From: UBA7672 sp040398465
GTDB taxonomy: Bacteria; Pseudomonadota; Alphaproteobacteria; Caulobacterales; Hyphomonadaceae
Direction of reading: 5' to 3'
NCBI GenBank assembly: GCA_040398465.1
Contig: JBBAUA010000006.1
Coordinates: forward strand, 1 to 64,000
Length of the DNA stretch: 64,000 bases
The position numbers and the translations under genes were made by a program. How positions within the stretch are numbered: position 1 is the first letter of the stretch; every line of letters begins with the position of its first letter. Below the pieces are notes generated by a model, which did no database searches, had not been told where the DNA came from, and saw only the letters and a list, made by a program, of their open reading frames with translations. Shown piece by piece: positions 52,089 through 61,612 of the stretch.

Positions 52089-52303
52089 CTTTAGTCTCCT
52101 CCGGATCAGCGACGCGCGATGTCTTGCCGCAGCGTCTGCCTGTGGCCGTTTTTGCAGCTAGCTCCGTACAGAGGCAAGCTTGGCGGGGCGGCTAGAGGTG
52201 GGATTTTCCAGTTCACACGGCGTTGTGTAGGGAAATCGACACGATCTTTGCTGCAACGCCGCAATCAGCTAGTGAACTGTTTCCAGGACGGGAGTGCAGG
52301 CGA

Positions 52304-53989
52304 ATGTCGGACGGCGTGGTGATTGCGAACCTTCTGGCGACGATTCGCCAGGCCGCACAGGACGCCGAGGGGTATTTCCTCGACCTCCGCAAATCCGTGG
52401 CCGCCGTGGTCGCCCCCGGCGGCAAGGTTGACCGCAAGAAGATCGACGAGGAACAGCGCGCCACGCACGGCCTCGCCTGGGTGCTCACCTATGTCGAAAC
52501 GCTGAAGGAAACCGCCAACTGGGCCGAGCGCATCAACGCCGAAGGCCGCTTCGGCGAGATTGAACAGCTGCTCACCCAGATCCTGTTCGGCGAATATCTC
52601 TACCAGCTCGGCGGCGGCCTGCCGATGACGCAGCTTGAGATTGTGCGCCCGAGCGACATGACCGCCGACGCCTCCGTCATCCAGAAACTCGGCACGCCGG
52701 CGATCATCACACTGATCACGCGCGGCAACACCCCTGCCGCACGCATGGCGGCCGCCAAGCACATCCGTGGTTTCATCGATAGCCAGAAGGCGACCATCGA
52801 ATACACCGGGCTCGAAGAGACCTTCGAACAGATCCGCGACCAGTTCCGCGCCTTCGGCAAGGCAGTCGTCGAACCCTACGCTCACGAATGGCATCTCAAG
52901 GACGAACTCATCCCTGACAGCGTCGTCAAGCAGATGGGCGAGATGGGCGTGTTCGGCCTCACCATCCCTGAAGAGTTCGGCGGCCTCGGTCTCGGCAAGA
53001 CGGCGATGTGTGTCGTCTCCGAAGAGCTCTCGCGCGCCTATATCGGCGTCGGCTCGCTCGGCACGCGCTCGGAGATCGCGGCCGAACTTCTGCTCGTCGG
53101 CGGCACGCGCGCCCAGCAGGAGAAGTATCTCCCCGGCATCGCGTCCGGCGAAATCCTGCCGACCGCCGTGTTTACCGAACCGAACACCGGCTCGGATCTC
53201 GGCTCGCTGCGAACTCGCGCGACGAAGGACGGCGCCAACTGGAAGATCACCGGCAACAAGACCTGGATCACCCACGCCGCCCGCGCCGACCTGATGACGG
53301 TCCTCGCCCGCTCCATCCCGGACACCAACAATTTCTCCGGCCTCTCGATGTTCCTGTGCGAGAAGCCGCGCGGCACCGATGACAACCCCTTCCCCGCAAA
53401 CGGCATGACGGGCGGCGAGATCGAAGTGCTCGGCTATCGCGGCATGAAGGAATACGAACTTGGCTTCGACGGCTTCGAAGTGCCGGCCGAGAATCTGCTC
53501 GGCGAAATCGAGGGCCAGGGCTTCAAGCACCTGATGGCCACTTTCGAAGGCGCCCGCATCCAGACCGCAGCGCGCGCCATCGGCGTCGCGCAGAACGCGC
53601 TCGAGCTTGGCCTCAGGTATTCGCTCGATCGAACCCAGTTCGGCCGGCAGATCTTCGACTTCCCGCGCACGAGCGACAAGCTTGTGATGATGGCCGCCGA
53701 ACTGATCGGCGTCCGCCAGCTCACCTACTTCTCTGCGCGTCAGAAGGACGACGGCAAACGCTGCGACCTCGAAGCCGGCCTCGCCAAGATGCTGGCCGCC
53801 CGCATCGCCTGGGCCGCCGCCGACAACGCGCTGCAGGTCCACGGCGGCAACGGCTTCGCGCTTGAGTATCCCATCAGCCGCGTCCTCTGCGACGCCCGCA
53901 TCCTCAACATCTTCGAGGGCGCCGGCGAAGTGCAGGCCATGGTCATCGCGCGCCGCACCATCGACGAGCTCATCGGCGCGAAGAACTAA
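52304..53989 (+). CDS. mcd: (2S)-methylsuccinyl-CoA dehydrogenase-like acyl-CoA dehydrogenase
   Basis: 561 residues from the ATG at 52304. The acyl-CoA dehydrogenase core (about 190-560) has IPEEFGGLGLGKTAM, FTEPNTGSDLGSL, GNKTWITHAARADLM, TFEGARIQTAARAIGVAQNALELGLRYS, RTQFGRQIFDFP and the C-terminal LQVHGGNGFALEYPISRVLCDARILNIFEGAGEVQ. In front is an extra N-terminal domain of about 150 residues (ATHGLAWVLTYVETLKETANW...FGEYLYQLGGGLPM), typical of Mcd in the ethylmalonyl-CoA pathway for acetate assimilation. It passes electrons to ETF. No other pathway gene is near. Mcd by domain layout, not proven. Confidence 0.75.
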   Translation: MSDGVVIANLLATIRQAAQDAEGYFLDLRKSVAAVVAPGGKVDRKKIDEEQRATHGLAWVLTYVETLKETANWAERINAEGRFGEIEQLLTQILFGEYLYQLGGGLPMTQLEIVRPSDMTADASVIQKLGTPAIITLITRGNTPAARMAAAKHIRGFIDSQKATIEYTGLEETFEQIRDQFRAFGKAVVEPYAHEWHLKDELIPDSVVKQMGEMGVFGLTIPEEFGGLGLGKTAMCVVSEELSRAYIGVGSLGTRSEIAAELLLVGGTRAQQEKYLPGIASGEILPTAVFTEPNTGSDLGSLRTRATKDGANWKITGNKTWITHAARADLMTVLARSIPDTNNFSGLSMFLCEKPRGTDDNPFPANGMTGGEIEVLGYRGMKEYELGFDGFEVPAENLLGEIEGQGFKHLMATFEGARIQTAARAIGVAQNALELGLRYSLDRTQFGRQIFDFPRTSDKLVMMAAELIGVRQLTYFSARQKDDGKRCDLEAGLAKMLAARIAWAAADNALQVHGGNGFALEYPISRVLCDARILNIFEGAGEVQAMVIARRTIDELIGAKN

Positions 53990-54036
53990 CGCCGCCAGGC
54001 GAACGCACTACTTCCTCTGGAAAGAGGAGCGCCGCC

Positions 54037-54303
54037 ATGGCTGAACCGATCCGCATTGAGCACCCCGTCTTCCTGCATGACGGGGAGGTCGCCTTCGGCG
54101 CCGTGCGCGCCGTGAACAAAAGCGTCCTGATCATCTACATCGAGAATGCAGGCGATTTCACCGTGCCTATCAGCGCCGTGCAGGATGTTCACGACGCCAA
54201 GGTGGTCCTCGACGGTTCCAAGCTCGACAAGAAGACGCTGGCCGCCATCAACCGGGCCCACGCCGCCGAAGACGAGGAAGACCACGCGCCGGTCGACGGC
54301 TGA
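54037..54303 (+). CDS. Small conserved protein, PRC-barrel-like
   Basis: 88 residues; GAGGAG lies before the ATG. The chain FLHDGEVAFGAVRAVNKSVLIIYIENAGDFTVPISAVQDVHDAKVVLDGSKLDKKTLAAINRAH reads as short beta strands in the pattern of PRC-barrel-like or DUF2171-type proteins, with an acidic C-terminal tail. It follows the acyl-CoA dehydrogenase by 47 bp and could be co-transcribed with it. Function unknown. Confidence 0.65.
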   Translation: MAEPIRIEHPVFLHDGEVAFGAVRAVNKSVLIIYIENAGDFTVPISAVQDVHDAKVVLDGSKLDKKTLAAINRAHAAEDEEDHAPVDG

Positions 54304-54460
54304 GATCCTTGGCGGGACATCCGCGTAGCGAGCGTTACACCCAGCCGGCGCTGACTGCAGTGTGGCCAGTGCGATAACATCGACGATAATCGCGCTGCTT
54401 CCCGGTTGCAGCGGCGCAGCCCTGTCGACATGATTGTTGCAACGCAGGGCCGGCGAACTT

Positions 54461-54488
54461 CGTCTCCTGTTTAACCAAACAGGAGACG
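54461..54488 (+). promoter_or_regulatory. 12-bp perfect hairpin enclosing the Shine-Dalgarno of the AbgT gene
   Basis: CGTCTCCTGTTT (54461-54472), loop AACC, AAACAGGAGACG (54477-54488): 12 perfect pairs. The SD AGGAG is at 54481-54485 inside the 3' arm, seven bases before the ATG at 54493. Translation would require opening of this stem, by ligand, temperature, protein or small RNA, or the hairpin may act on DNA as a repressor palindrome. No terminator T-run follows. Confidence 0.75.
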
Positions 54489-54492
54489 CCGC

Positions 54493-56112
54493 ATGAGCGA
54501 CGCCGCCCCCAACCTTTCGCCTGAGGTGCAGCGCCAGAAGGGCTTCCTCGGCTTCGTCGAGAAGGTCGGCAACTTCCTGCCCGACCCCATCATGATCTTC
54601 GTCTGGCTGATCGGCCTCCTGATGATCCTCTCGGCCATCGGCGCCGCGCAAGGCTGGTCCGCTTCGCTCGGCTATCCGGGCGACACCGCCCCGCAATACG
54701 CCACGCTCGAGAACGGCGTCCTCACCTACCGCGCCGAGAGCCTGTTCTCCGAGGCGAACATGTCCCGCCTCCTGACCGAGATGCCGCGCACGCTCACCGG
54801 CTTTGCGCCACTGGGCCTCGTCCTGCTCGTGATGTTCGGCGCCGGCGTCGCCGAGCGCGTCGGCCTGTTCAGCGCCCTCATCCGCGGCAGCCTGCGCGAT
54901 GCGCCGCGCGCGATCCTGACCCCGCTGGTCTGCATCATCGGCATGATGTCCCATCACGCATCCGACGCTGCCTACGTCGTCTTTATCCCGCTTGCCGCCC
55001 TGCTTTACGCGGCGGTGGGCCGCCACCCGCTGGTCGGCCTCGCCGCAGCCTTCGCCGCCGTCTCGGGCGGCTATGCCGGCAACATCACGCCGGGCCAGAT
55101 CGACGTCCTGCTGTTCGGCTTCACCGAGGAAGCTGCGCAAATCATCGACCCGACGTGGCGCATGAACCCGCTGGGCAACTGGTGGTTCATCCTCGGCATC
55201 GTGGTTGTCTTCACGCCGATCATCTGGTTCATCACCGACAAGGTCGTCGAACCGCGCCTCGGCAAATGGGGCGGACAGGCGGACGACGCACTGAAGGCCG
55301 AACTCGCCAAGTCGGCCGTTACGCCCGCTGAGAAGCGCGGCCTCGCCTGGGCGGGTGTGGTGGCGCTCGTCGTGGTCGGCTTCTTCGCCGCCATGTGCCT
55401 GTGGCCCGGCTACACCCCGCTGATCGACGAGACCGCCGAAGGCCCGGCCCAGCTCCAGCCCTTCTACACTGCGCTCATTGCCGCATTCATGCTGCTCTTC
55501 CTCGGTTGCGGCATCGCATTCGGCATTGCGATCGGCGTGGTCAAGAACACGCGCGACGTGATCGACCGCATGATCGACGGCATCCGCTCCATGGCGCCCT
55601 ACATCGTCTTCGCCCTCTTCGCGGCGCACTTCGTGGCGATGTTCAACTGGTCCCGCCTTGGGCCGATCGCCGCCATCAACGGCGCGGAAATCCTCAAGGC
55701 GATCAGCCTGCCCGCGCCTGTGCTGCTGGTCAGCGTGCTGGCCTTCTCATCCTTCCTCGACCTGTTCATCGGTTCTGCTTCGGCGAAGTGGAGCGCGCTC
55801 GCGCCCGTCGTCGTACCGATGTTCATGCTGCTTGGCATTTCACCGGAGATGACGACGGCGGCCTACCGCATGGGCGACAGCTACACGAACATCATGACGC
55901 CGCTGATGTCCTACTTCCCGCTGATCCTGGTGTTCGCGCGGCGGTGGGACACGACGTTCGGCGTCGGCTCGCTTCTGGCGCTCATGCTGCCCTACGCACT
56001 CACCTTCATGGTGGCTGGCATGCTGATGACGGCAGGCTGGGTCTTCCTCGACCTCCCGCTCGGGCCTGGCGCAGGCGTTCACTATGAGCCGCCCGGCGGG
56101 CTCCTGCCGTAA
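54493..56112 (+). CDS. AbgT-family transporter (p-aminobenzoyl-glutamate type)
   Basis: 539 residues with about 11-13 helices. It matches the AbgT family from FVEKVGNFLPDPIMIFVWLIGLL at the N terminus through GFAPLGLVLLVMFGAGVAERVGLFSALIR, MSHHASDAAYVVFIPLAALLY, AAFAAVSGGYAGNITPG, GVVKNTRDVIDRMIDGIRSM, SSFLDLFIGSASAKWSALAPVVVPMFMLLG and YRMGDSYTNIMTPLMSYFPLIL. Members import p-aminobenzoyl-glutamate or export sulfonamides by a proton-coupled mechanism. The direction of transport here is unknown. Its ribosome site is enclosed in the perfect hairpin described just upstream. Confidence 0.92.
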   Translation: MSDAAPNLSPEVQRQKGFLGFVEKVGNFLPDPIMIFVWLIGLLMILSAIGAAQGWSASLGYPGDTAPQYATLENGVLTYRAESLFSEANMSRLLTEMPRTLTGFAPLGLVLLVMFGAGVAERVGLFSALIRGSLRDAPRAILTPLVCIIGMMSHHASDAAYVVFIPLAALLYAAVGRHPLVGLAAAFAAVSGGYAGNITPGQIDVLLFGFTEEAAQIIDPTWRMNPLGNWWFILGIVVVFTPIIWFITDKVVEPRLGKWGGQADDALKAELAKSAVTPAEKRGLAWAGVVALVVVGFFAAMCLWPGYTPLIDETAEGPAQLQPFYTALIAAFMLLFLGCGIAFGIAIGVVKNTRDVIDRMIDGIRSMAPYIVFALFAAHFVAMFNWSRLGPIAAINGAEILKAISLPAPVLLVSVLAFSSFLDLFIGSASAKWSALAPVVVPMFMLLGISPEMTTAAYRMGDSYTNIMTPLMSYFPLILVFARRWDTTFGVGSLLALMLPYALTFMVAGMLMTAGWVFLDLPLGPGAGVHYEPPGGLLP

Positions 56113-56210
56113 CTGGCGGCAGGGACTCCCGTATCACTCCCCGCTTAGGCGACTGACGCTGACATTGGCCTGACGTGTGCGATATGTACCCAGGCCGAAA
56201 GGATTCACTC

Positions 56211-58883
56211 ATGCGTTTTCTGCGTTTCGTGGCTGCGGTCATTCCAGCTCTCGTTCTGGGCCTCGCGACCCATGGCGCAGCGCAGGCCCAGAGCTTCCTG
56301 CCCGGCGTCACCTACGACCCAGCCATTCCGACGATCGAGAGCGTGCTGGGCAAGCCGTCCGGCGAGCGCATCACGCCGGCCGCCGACGTCATCCGCTATT
56401 TCCGCGCCCTTCAGCAGGCCGCTCCCGGCCGCATCGTCGTCACACCGTACGCGAAGAGCTGGCAGGGCCGTGAGCTGGTCTACGTCGCCATCGGCTCACC
56501 CGAGCGCATCTCGCAACTCGACGCCTTCTCCGCCGACATGAAGGCCCTCGCCGATCCGCGCCGCACATCGCAAGCCGCCGCCAACGCGATCATCGCCCGA
56601 GCACCCGGCTCGGTGTGGCTGGGCCACGGCGTCCATGGCGACGAGATATCGTCTTCCGACGCAGCGATGATGACGGCCTATCACCTGCTCGCCGCCAGCA
56701 ATGATCCCACGGTGCGGAACATTCTCGCCAACACGGTGGTCTTCATCGATCCCGTCCAGAACCCTGATGGCCGCGACCGCTTCGTGAATGGCTTCTACGA
56801 CACCACGGGACTGGCGCCCTCCGGAAGCCGCATCGCGGCCGAGCGCAACCAGCCCTGGCCCGGCGGCCGCACCAACCACTACCTGTTCGACATGAATCGC
56901 GACTGGATCTCGCTGACCCAGCCCGAGACGCGCGGCCGCGTGGAGATCTTCCAGAAGTGGTTTCCGCTCGTCTTCGTCGACCTGCACGAGATGGGCTCGG
57001 ACTCGACCTACTTCTTCTCGCCCGAAGCCGATCCATACAACCCGGACATCACGCAGACCCAGCGCGACGCGCTCAAGCTGATCGGCCGCAACAATGCGCG
57101 CTGGTTCGACCAGTTCGGCTTCTCCTACTTCACCCGCGAAGTGTATGACGCCTTCTATCCCGGCTACGGCGCCGCATGGCCGCTGTTCCATGGCTCGATC
57201 GGCACGACCTATGAGCAGGCGTCCGCGCGCGGGCTTCTCGCACACCGCTCGGACGGCTCGGACATGAGCTATCAGGATACGGTGCGCCGCCACTTCACCT
57301 CGTCCATCGCGACGCTTGAAACAGTCGCCTCCAACCGCGAGAAGATGCTGCGCGAGTTCTACGCCTATCGCGCTTCCGCCATCGATGAGGGGCGCAAGGG
57401 CGCCGTGCGGTCCTACGTGATCCCGCCGCAGCAGGACCAGTCGACGGCCGATCGCCTCGCGAAACTGCTTGCAGCGCAAGGCATCGAGGTCAGCCGCGCG
57501 ACCGACACCATCCGCGCCTGCCGCAAGACCTACCCTGCAGGGTCCTACGCCGTGTCCCTTGGCCAGCCCGCCGGTCGCCTCGTCCGCACGCTGATGGAGC
57601 CGCAGGTCTCGCTCGACCCGAAATTCATGGCCGAGCAGGAGCGCCGCCGCGCCAAGGACCTCGAGCCCGAACTCTACGACGTGACGGCATGGTCGCTTCC
57701 CGTGATGTTCAACGTTACGACAGATCGCTGCGCCGATGAGCCAACCGGAGCCATGGCCGCGTTCTCGCCGGATACGGAACTCCCTGGCGCCGTGGCACGG
57801 CCCGAAGCAGCCTATGGCTTCCTTGCGCCGTGGGGCTCGACATCGGCTGTGCGGCTGCTTGCCTCGGCGCTGCGTGAAGGCATTGCGGTCTCCAGCTCGG
57901 ATTTCGCCTTCACGCATGACGGCCGTTCCTATCCCGCTGGCACGCTCATCTTCCGCAATTCCGGCACGGACGGGCTCGCCGCGAAGCTTCAGCGTCTCGC
58001 CGCCGAAACCGGCGCGAGCATCACAGGGATCGACGACAGCTGGATCACCGACGGCCCAAGCTTCGGCAGCACCAAGGTGGTGAGCCACAATGCCCCGCGC
58101 ATCGCTCTCGCATGGGATGCGCCAACGCGATCCAGCGCCGCGGGCAATCTCCGGTTCGTGATCGAGCGCCAGTTCGGCTACCCTGTGACACCGATCCGCA
58201 CGTCGTCGCTGTCCTCAAGCGAAATCTCGCAGTTCGACGTCGTGATCCTGCCCGAAGGCGGAAACTTTGGCGGCGTGATGGGGGATGGGGGCGCGGGCCT
58301 GCGCGCCTGGATGCAGCGCGGCGGCGTTCTCATCGCGATCGGAGAAGCGGCGCGATTCGTATCGGATCCCAAGTCCGACATGGCGTCGATCCGTCGCGAG
58401 ACCGCGTTCCGGAAGGACAAGCCTGCAACGCCCGATGACAAGGCGACTGCCCACGGAACGGAACTCACAACGCGCGATGCGCTGGCGGCCGCAGAAACGC
58501 CGATCGAGGAGTCCCCGGACGCTTCCCCCGGCGCACTGGTGAAGGCGACGCCTGATTTTGACCACTGGCTCGCCGCGGGTCTCAAGCCGACGCTCAACGT
58601 GCTGATGTCGGGCGGCGACATCTTCACGCCGGTCAGGCGCGACCACGGCGTCAACGTCGTCAGCTTCGCCGGCCCGGAGGACCTCGTTGTGTCAGGCTAT
58701 CTGTGGGAAGAGACGAAGCGGCAGCTCGCCTTCAAGCCGTTCGTCGTGGTGGAGCCGAAAGGGCGCGGCCAGCTCATCGTGTTCACCCAGAACCCGACCG
58801 TGCGCGCCTATCTCGACGGCCTCAACGTCCTGCTCGCCAACGCCATCTTCCGCGGCGCAGCGCATGCAACCGGGCCGCGCTAG
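56211..58883 (+). CDS. Secreted M14-family metallopeptidase
   Basis: 890 residues from the ATG at 56211. The signal peptide ends with HGAAQAQ. The carboxypeptidase domain has zinc ligands in LGHGVHGDEISSSD (HxxE) and a third His in DLHEMGS. Substrate-binding residues include NPDGRDRFVNGF and HYLFDMNRDW. The catalytic Glu is expected in GIGTTYEQAS-like SIGTTYEQASARG. A long C-terminal region, with a glutamine-amidotransferase-like segment VVILPEGGNFGG...LRAWMQRGGVLIAIGEAARFV, is unusual for M14 enzymes. It is probably a periplasmic peptidase acting on peptides or murein. Confidence 0.85.
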   Translation: MRFLRFVAAVIPALVLGLATHGAAQAQSFLPGVTYDPAIPTIESVLGKPSGERITPAADVIRYFRALQQAAPGRIVVTPYAKSWQGRELVYVAIGSPERISQLDAFSADMKALADPRRTSQAAANAIIARAPGSVWLGHGVHGDEISSSDAAMMTAYHLLAASNDPTVRNILANTVVFIDPVQNPDGRDRFVNGFYDTTGLAPSGSRIAAERNQPWPGGRTNHYLFDMNRDWISLTQPETRGRVEIFQKWFPLVFVDLHEMGSDSTYFFSPEADPYNPDITQTQRDALKLIGRNNARWFDQFGFSYFTREVYDAFYPGYGAAWPLFHGSIGTTYEQASARGLLAHRSDGSDMSYQDTVRRHFTSSIATLETVASNREKMLREFYAYRASAIDEGRKGAVRSYVIPPQQDQSTADRLAKLLAAQGIEVSRATDTIRACRKTYPAGSYAVSLGQPAGRLVRTLMEPQVSLDPKFMAEQERRRAKDLEPELYDVTAWSLPVMFNVTTDRCADEPTGAMAAFSPDTELPGAVARPEAAYGFLAPWGSTSAVRLLASALREGIAVSSSDFAFTHDGRSYPAGTLIFRNSGTDGLAAKLQRLAAETGASITGIDDSWITDGPSFGSTKVVSHNAPRIALAWDAPTRSSAAGNLRFVIERQFGYPVTPIRTSSLSSSEISQFDVVILPEGGNFGGVMGDGGAGLRAWMQRGGVLIAIGEAARFVSDPKSDMASIRRETAFRKDKPATPDDKATAHGTELTTRDALAAAETPIEESPDASPGALVKATPDFDHWLAAGLKPTLNVLMSGGDIFTPVRRDHGVNVVSFAGPEDLVVSGYLWEETKRQLAFKPFVVVEPKGRGQLIVFTQNPTVRAYLDGLNVLLANAIFRGAAHATGPR

Positions 58884-58898
58884 AGAGCTGCAAGGGCG

Positions 58899-59603
58899 TT
58901 AGCCAGCCGGGCTCGGATCCGTCACCGGTTTCTTGTGCGCCACGGGCACGCCAGAAACCGCCGTCGCCACGATGTCCTTGCGTTCCGGCTCAGGCAGGCG
59001 ATAGCGCTGCAACAGGCGCGTCATGGCCCAGGCATAGATGCCCGTGGCCGGCATGATGATGGCGATCTTGAACATGATCCACACGTTCACGCCGTCCATC
59101 GTCATTCCCAGGATGTTGTAGTTGACGCCCTGGTGGAAGGTGATGCGCACATACTCGTTGGCGCCGGCCAGCACGATGAAGAAGATCGCGAAGCTCCACG
59201 TCAGCTTGTCCCAGCCCTCGCGCGTGTAGTGGAATGTCTTCTCGAAGATGTACTGGAAGAAGTTCTTCTTCATCACCAGCCCGACGATCAGGAACACCGC
59301 GAACAGCGCGTTGAAGATCGTGACCTTGATCTGAACCCACGTCGCATCGCCCGTGACGAGCGTCATGATCCCGAACACGACGGTGACGCCCGAGGCTATC
59401 AGCGGGAAGATCGGCAGGCGCTTCAGCACCATCTGCATCGCAGCCATCGCGACGACGGTGCCGATCAGCAGCGCCCATGTGCCGTCCTCGACCTTGCCCG
59501 TGATGCCGTTGACCACGAACATCGCGATCAGGGGCCCGAACTCGCTGGCGATATTGACTGTTTGCTCCGCATTGAACGGGAAGACTTTTTTGACCCAGCT
59601 CAT
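58899..59603 (-). CDS. yciB: YciB/IspZ-type inner membrane septation protein
   Basis: 234 residues. Five to six helices and the family opening FGPLIAMFVVNGITG...WALLIGTVVAMAAMQMVL, then TLVTGDATWVQIKVTIFNALFAVFLIVGLVMKKNFFQYIFEKTFHYTREGWDKLTWSFAIFFIVLAGANEYV. Proteins of this family keep the envelope intact and are needed for normal septum formation. Longer C-terminal tail than in enterobacteria. Transcribed leftward, converging on the M14 gene. Confidence 0.88.
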   Translation of the reverse strand: MSWVKKVFPFNAEQTVNIASEFGPLIAMFVVNGITGKVEDGTWALLIGTVVAMAAMQMVLKRLPIFPLIASGVTVVFGIMTLVTGDATWVQIKVTIFNALFAVFLIVGLVMKKNFFQYIFEKTFHYTREGWDKLTWSFAIFFIVLAGANEYVRITFHQGVNYNILGMTMDGVNVWIMFKIAIIMPATGIYAWAMTRLLQRYRLPEPERKDIVATAVSGVPVAHKKPVTDPSPAG

Positions 59604-59817
59604 GCGATCCCTCTACGCCCGCCCCTGTTTCAGACATCTGAGAGGGGGCGGGTGATCCTTCAAGTCCTATAGAGCGCTGGAAGGCCCGTAAATCCCGGCG
59701 TTGCTGACGATTCCGCGTGGTTGCATGTCATGGCAACGCGCGGACGCCGCAAGAGTGGCGAGCGAACTGCTGGCGCGGCCCATGCGCCGCGATAGGATCA
59801 TCGCAAACGGGGAAACA

Positions 59818-61005
59818 ATGATGAAACGCCTCTCAACCCTGATGCTGGCCCTCGCCCTGGCCGGCTGCGCCACGCTTCCTGACACTCCAGCCGGCCAGCC
59901 GGCCTGGGCCGGCGCCTGGGGCGCATCGCCCACAATCCCGCCGCCAGCGGCCCGCGCCTTCGATAACCAGACGGTGCGTCAGGTTGTCCGTCTCAGCCAG
60001 GGCGGCGACAGCGTCCGCATCCGCTTCACCAATGAGTATGGTGAGAAGCCGCTGGAGATCGGCGCCGCGACGATTGCGCAGGTCGGTTTCGACGGCGTTG
60101 TCGCCGGCCAGCCTGTTCCGGTCACCTTTTCCGGCCGCTCATCAGCGACGATCCCGGCAGGAGCGCCGATGCTGAGCGACCCCGTGGCCTTCAGCACCAA
60201 GGCGCTGGAATCCGTCTCGATCTCCATCTTCCTGCCCGGCCAGACCGGGCCGTGCACCTGCCACTTCGCCGCAACCGCGACAGGCTACGTTTCCGGACCC
60301 GGAGATTTCACGCGGACGGGCTTCGAGGCAAAGGAGACCTTCACCAACCGCGCCTTCATCTCAGCCGTCGAGGTCGTGGCCGCCCCGGCCGCGACGATCA
60401 TCGCCTTCGGCGATTCGATCACCGACGGCACCAACTCGACGCCTAACACCGATCGGCGCTGGCCGGACATCCTCGCCGCGCGGCTCTCCGCCAGTGGACA
60501 GGCGCGCGGTATCTCGAACCAGGCCATCGCCGGCAACCGCGTCCTGTCTCACCAGCTGCCGATCTTCGGCGAGAGCGCCCTCGCCCGCTTCGATCGCGAC
60601 GTGCTGAGCGTGCCGAACGCGAAGTGGCTTGTCGTGCTCGAAGGCATCAATGACATCGGCATGGGCGCGGCCGCGCCGCCATCGGCCGACCAGATCATTG
60701 CGGCCTATCGCCAGATGATCGCGCGCGTGCGGCCGCAAGGCATCAAGGTCTACTTCGCGACGCTCCTGCCGTACGAAGGCGCTCGCTACTTCCACGAAAA
60801 TGGCGAAGCGGTGCGCCAACGCGTCAACACCTGGATGCGCACATCGGGCGAGGCTGACGGCGTCATCGACTTCGATGCCGCAATGCGAGATCCCGCCAAC
60901 CCGCGCCGGATGAAGGCAGGCCTCCAGTCCGGCGACTGGCTGCACCCAAACGATGCGGGCTACCGCGTCATGGGCGAGTCGATCGACCTTGCGCTGTTCA
61001 GATAG
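59818..61005 (+). CDS. SGNH/GDSL hydrolase lipoprotein
   Basis: 395 residues from the ATG at 59818 or 59821. The signal LMLALALAGC is a lipobox. An N-terminal beta-sandwich (to about 190) precedes the SGNH core. There the nucleophile is Ser in IIAFGDSITDGTNS, the Gly block is SNQAIAGNRVL, the Asn is VVLEGINDIG and the Asp-His pair is WLHPNDAGY. This family hydrolyses esters of carbohydrates or lipids. The rhamnogalacturonan-acetylesterase-like layout (GINDIGMG, MIARVRPQGIKVYFATLLP) is close. Substrate unknown. Confidence 0.88.
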   Translation: MMKRLSTLMLALALAGCATLPDTPAGQPAWAGAWGASPTIPPPAARAFDNQTVRQVVRLSQGGDSVRIRFTNEYGEKPLEIGAATIAQVGFDGVVAGQPVPVTFSGRSSATIPAGAPMLSDPVAFSTKALESVSISIFLPGQTGPCTCHFAATATGYVSGPGDFTRTGFEAKETFTNRAFISAVEVVAAPAATIIAFGDSITDGTNSTPNTDRRWPDILAARLSASGQARGISNQAIAGNRVLSHQLPIFGESALARFDRDVLSVPNAKWLVVLEGINDIGMGAAAPPSADQIIAAYRQMIARVRPQGIKVYFATLLPYEGARYFHENGEAVRQRVNTWMRTSGEADGVIDFDAAMRDPANPRRMKAGLQSGDWLHPNDAGYRVMGESIDLALFR

Positions 61006-61008
61006 CGA

Positions 61009-61530
61009 TCAGCCCTTGAGCTTGATCCGTCCGAGATAGTCGCCCTTGCCAAGCGGTACGCCCTGCGCGCGAAGCAGGTCATAGGCCGTCGTGGCATGGA
61101 AGTGCACGTTCGGCACTGAGAACGTCATCAGGAATCCGGCGCCCGTGAACGCCAGCGTGCGCTCGCCGACATTGAACACCACGTCCCTTTCTTCGAGCGC
61201 GTTGATCGCGTCGGGCGCATAGCCCTTGAGAGTCTCAAGCGCCTCGGCGACGGCTGCGTCCAGCGCATTCCAGTCCGCGTTGGGCGTGCCATAGGGCGGC
61301 TTGAACACCCCGCCCTTCACACCTTCCACGGCGCCGACCGAGTGACCGATCACGGCCTGCACCTGATAGCGGAAAGGCAGCATGTTCGGGTAGATGCGCG
61401 AGTCCAGCACGCTGGTCAGGTCGATGCTGTTTTCCTCGCAATGCGCACGCCCGCGCTTCAGAAGATGGCCCAGCGCGCCAACCGTCTGGGTGAATGCTGA
61501 AACCGTTGCATCGTAAAGCGTGATGGCCAT
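61009..61530 (-). CDS. DUF1993 family protein
   Basis: 173 residues from the ATG at 61530 with GGGAGAC upstream. Helical throughout: SAFTQTVGALGHLLKRGRAHC, SVLDSRIYPNMLPFRYQVQAVIGHSVGAVEGV, DWNALDAAVAEALETLKGYAPDAIN and FLMTFSVPNVHFHATTAYDLLRAQGVPLGKGDYLG match DUF1993, a DinB-like four-helix bundle. Two His in NVHFHATTAYD suggest a metal. Function unknown. Confidence 0.82.
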   Translation of the reverse strand: MAITLYDATVSAFTQTVGALGHLLKRGRAHCEENSIDLTSVLDSRIYPNMLPFRYQVQAVIGHSVGAVEGVKGGVFKPPYGTPNADWNALDAAVAEALETLKGYAPDAINALEERDVVFNVGERTLAFTGAGFLMTFSVPNVHFHATTAYDLLRAQGVPLGKGDYLGRIKLKG

Positions 61531-61612
61531 GGAAGTGTCTCCCGTCCCGTTCTGAAAAAGATAAAGCCGCGCCGGATATCCAGCGCGGCTCCACCTGTTC
61601 TTGCGTCCGCGT

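Noticed and set aside
52265..53842. 525-codon minus-strand frame opposite the acyl-CoA dehydrogenase
   Set aside because: No domains, no signal, and the plus-strand gene has all family motifs.
53986..55629. 547-codon minus-strand frame opposite the AbgT gene
   Set aside because: Asp/Arg/Glu-rich shadow of a membrane protein; the AbgT frame is clear.
56496..58088. 530-codon minus-strand frame opposite the M14 peptidase
   Set aside because: Low-complexity shadow without motifs.
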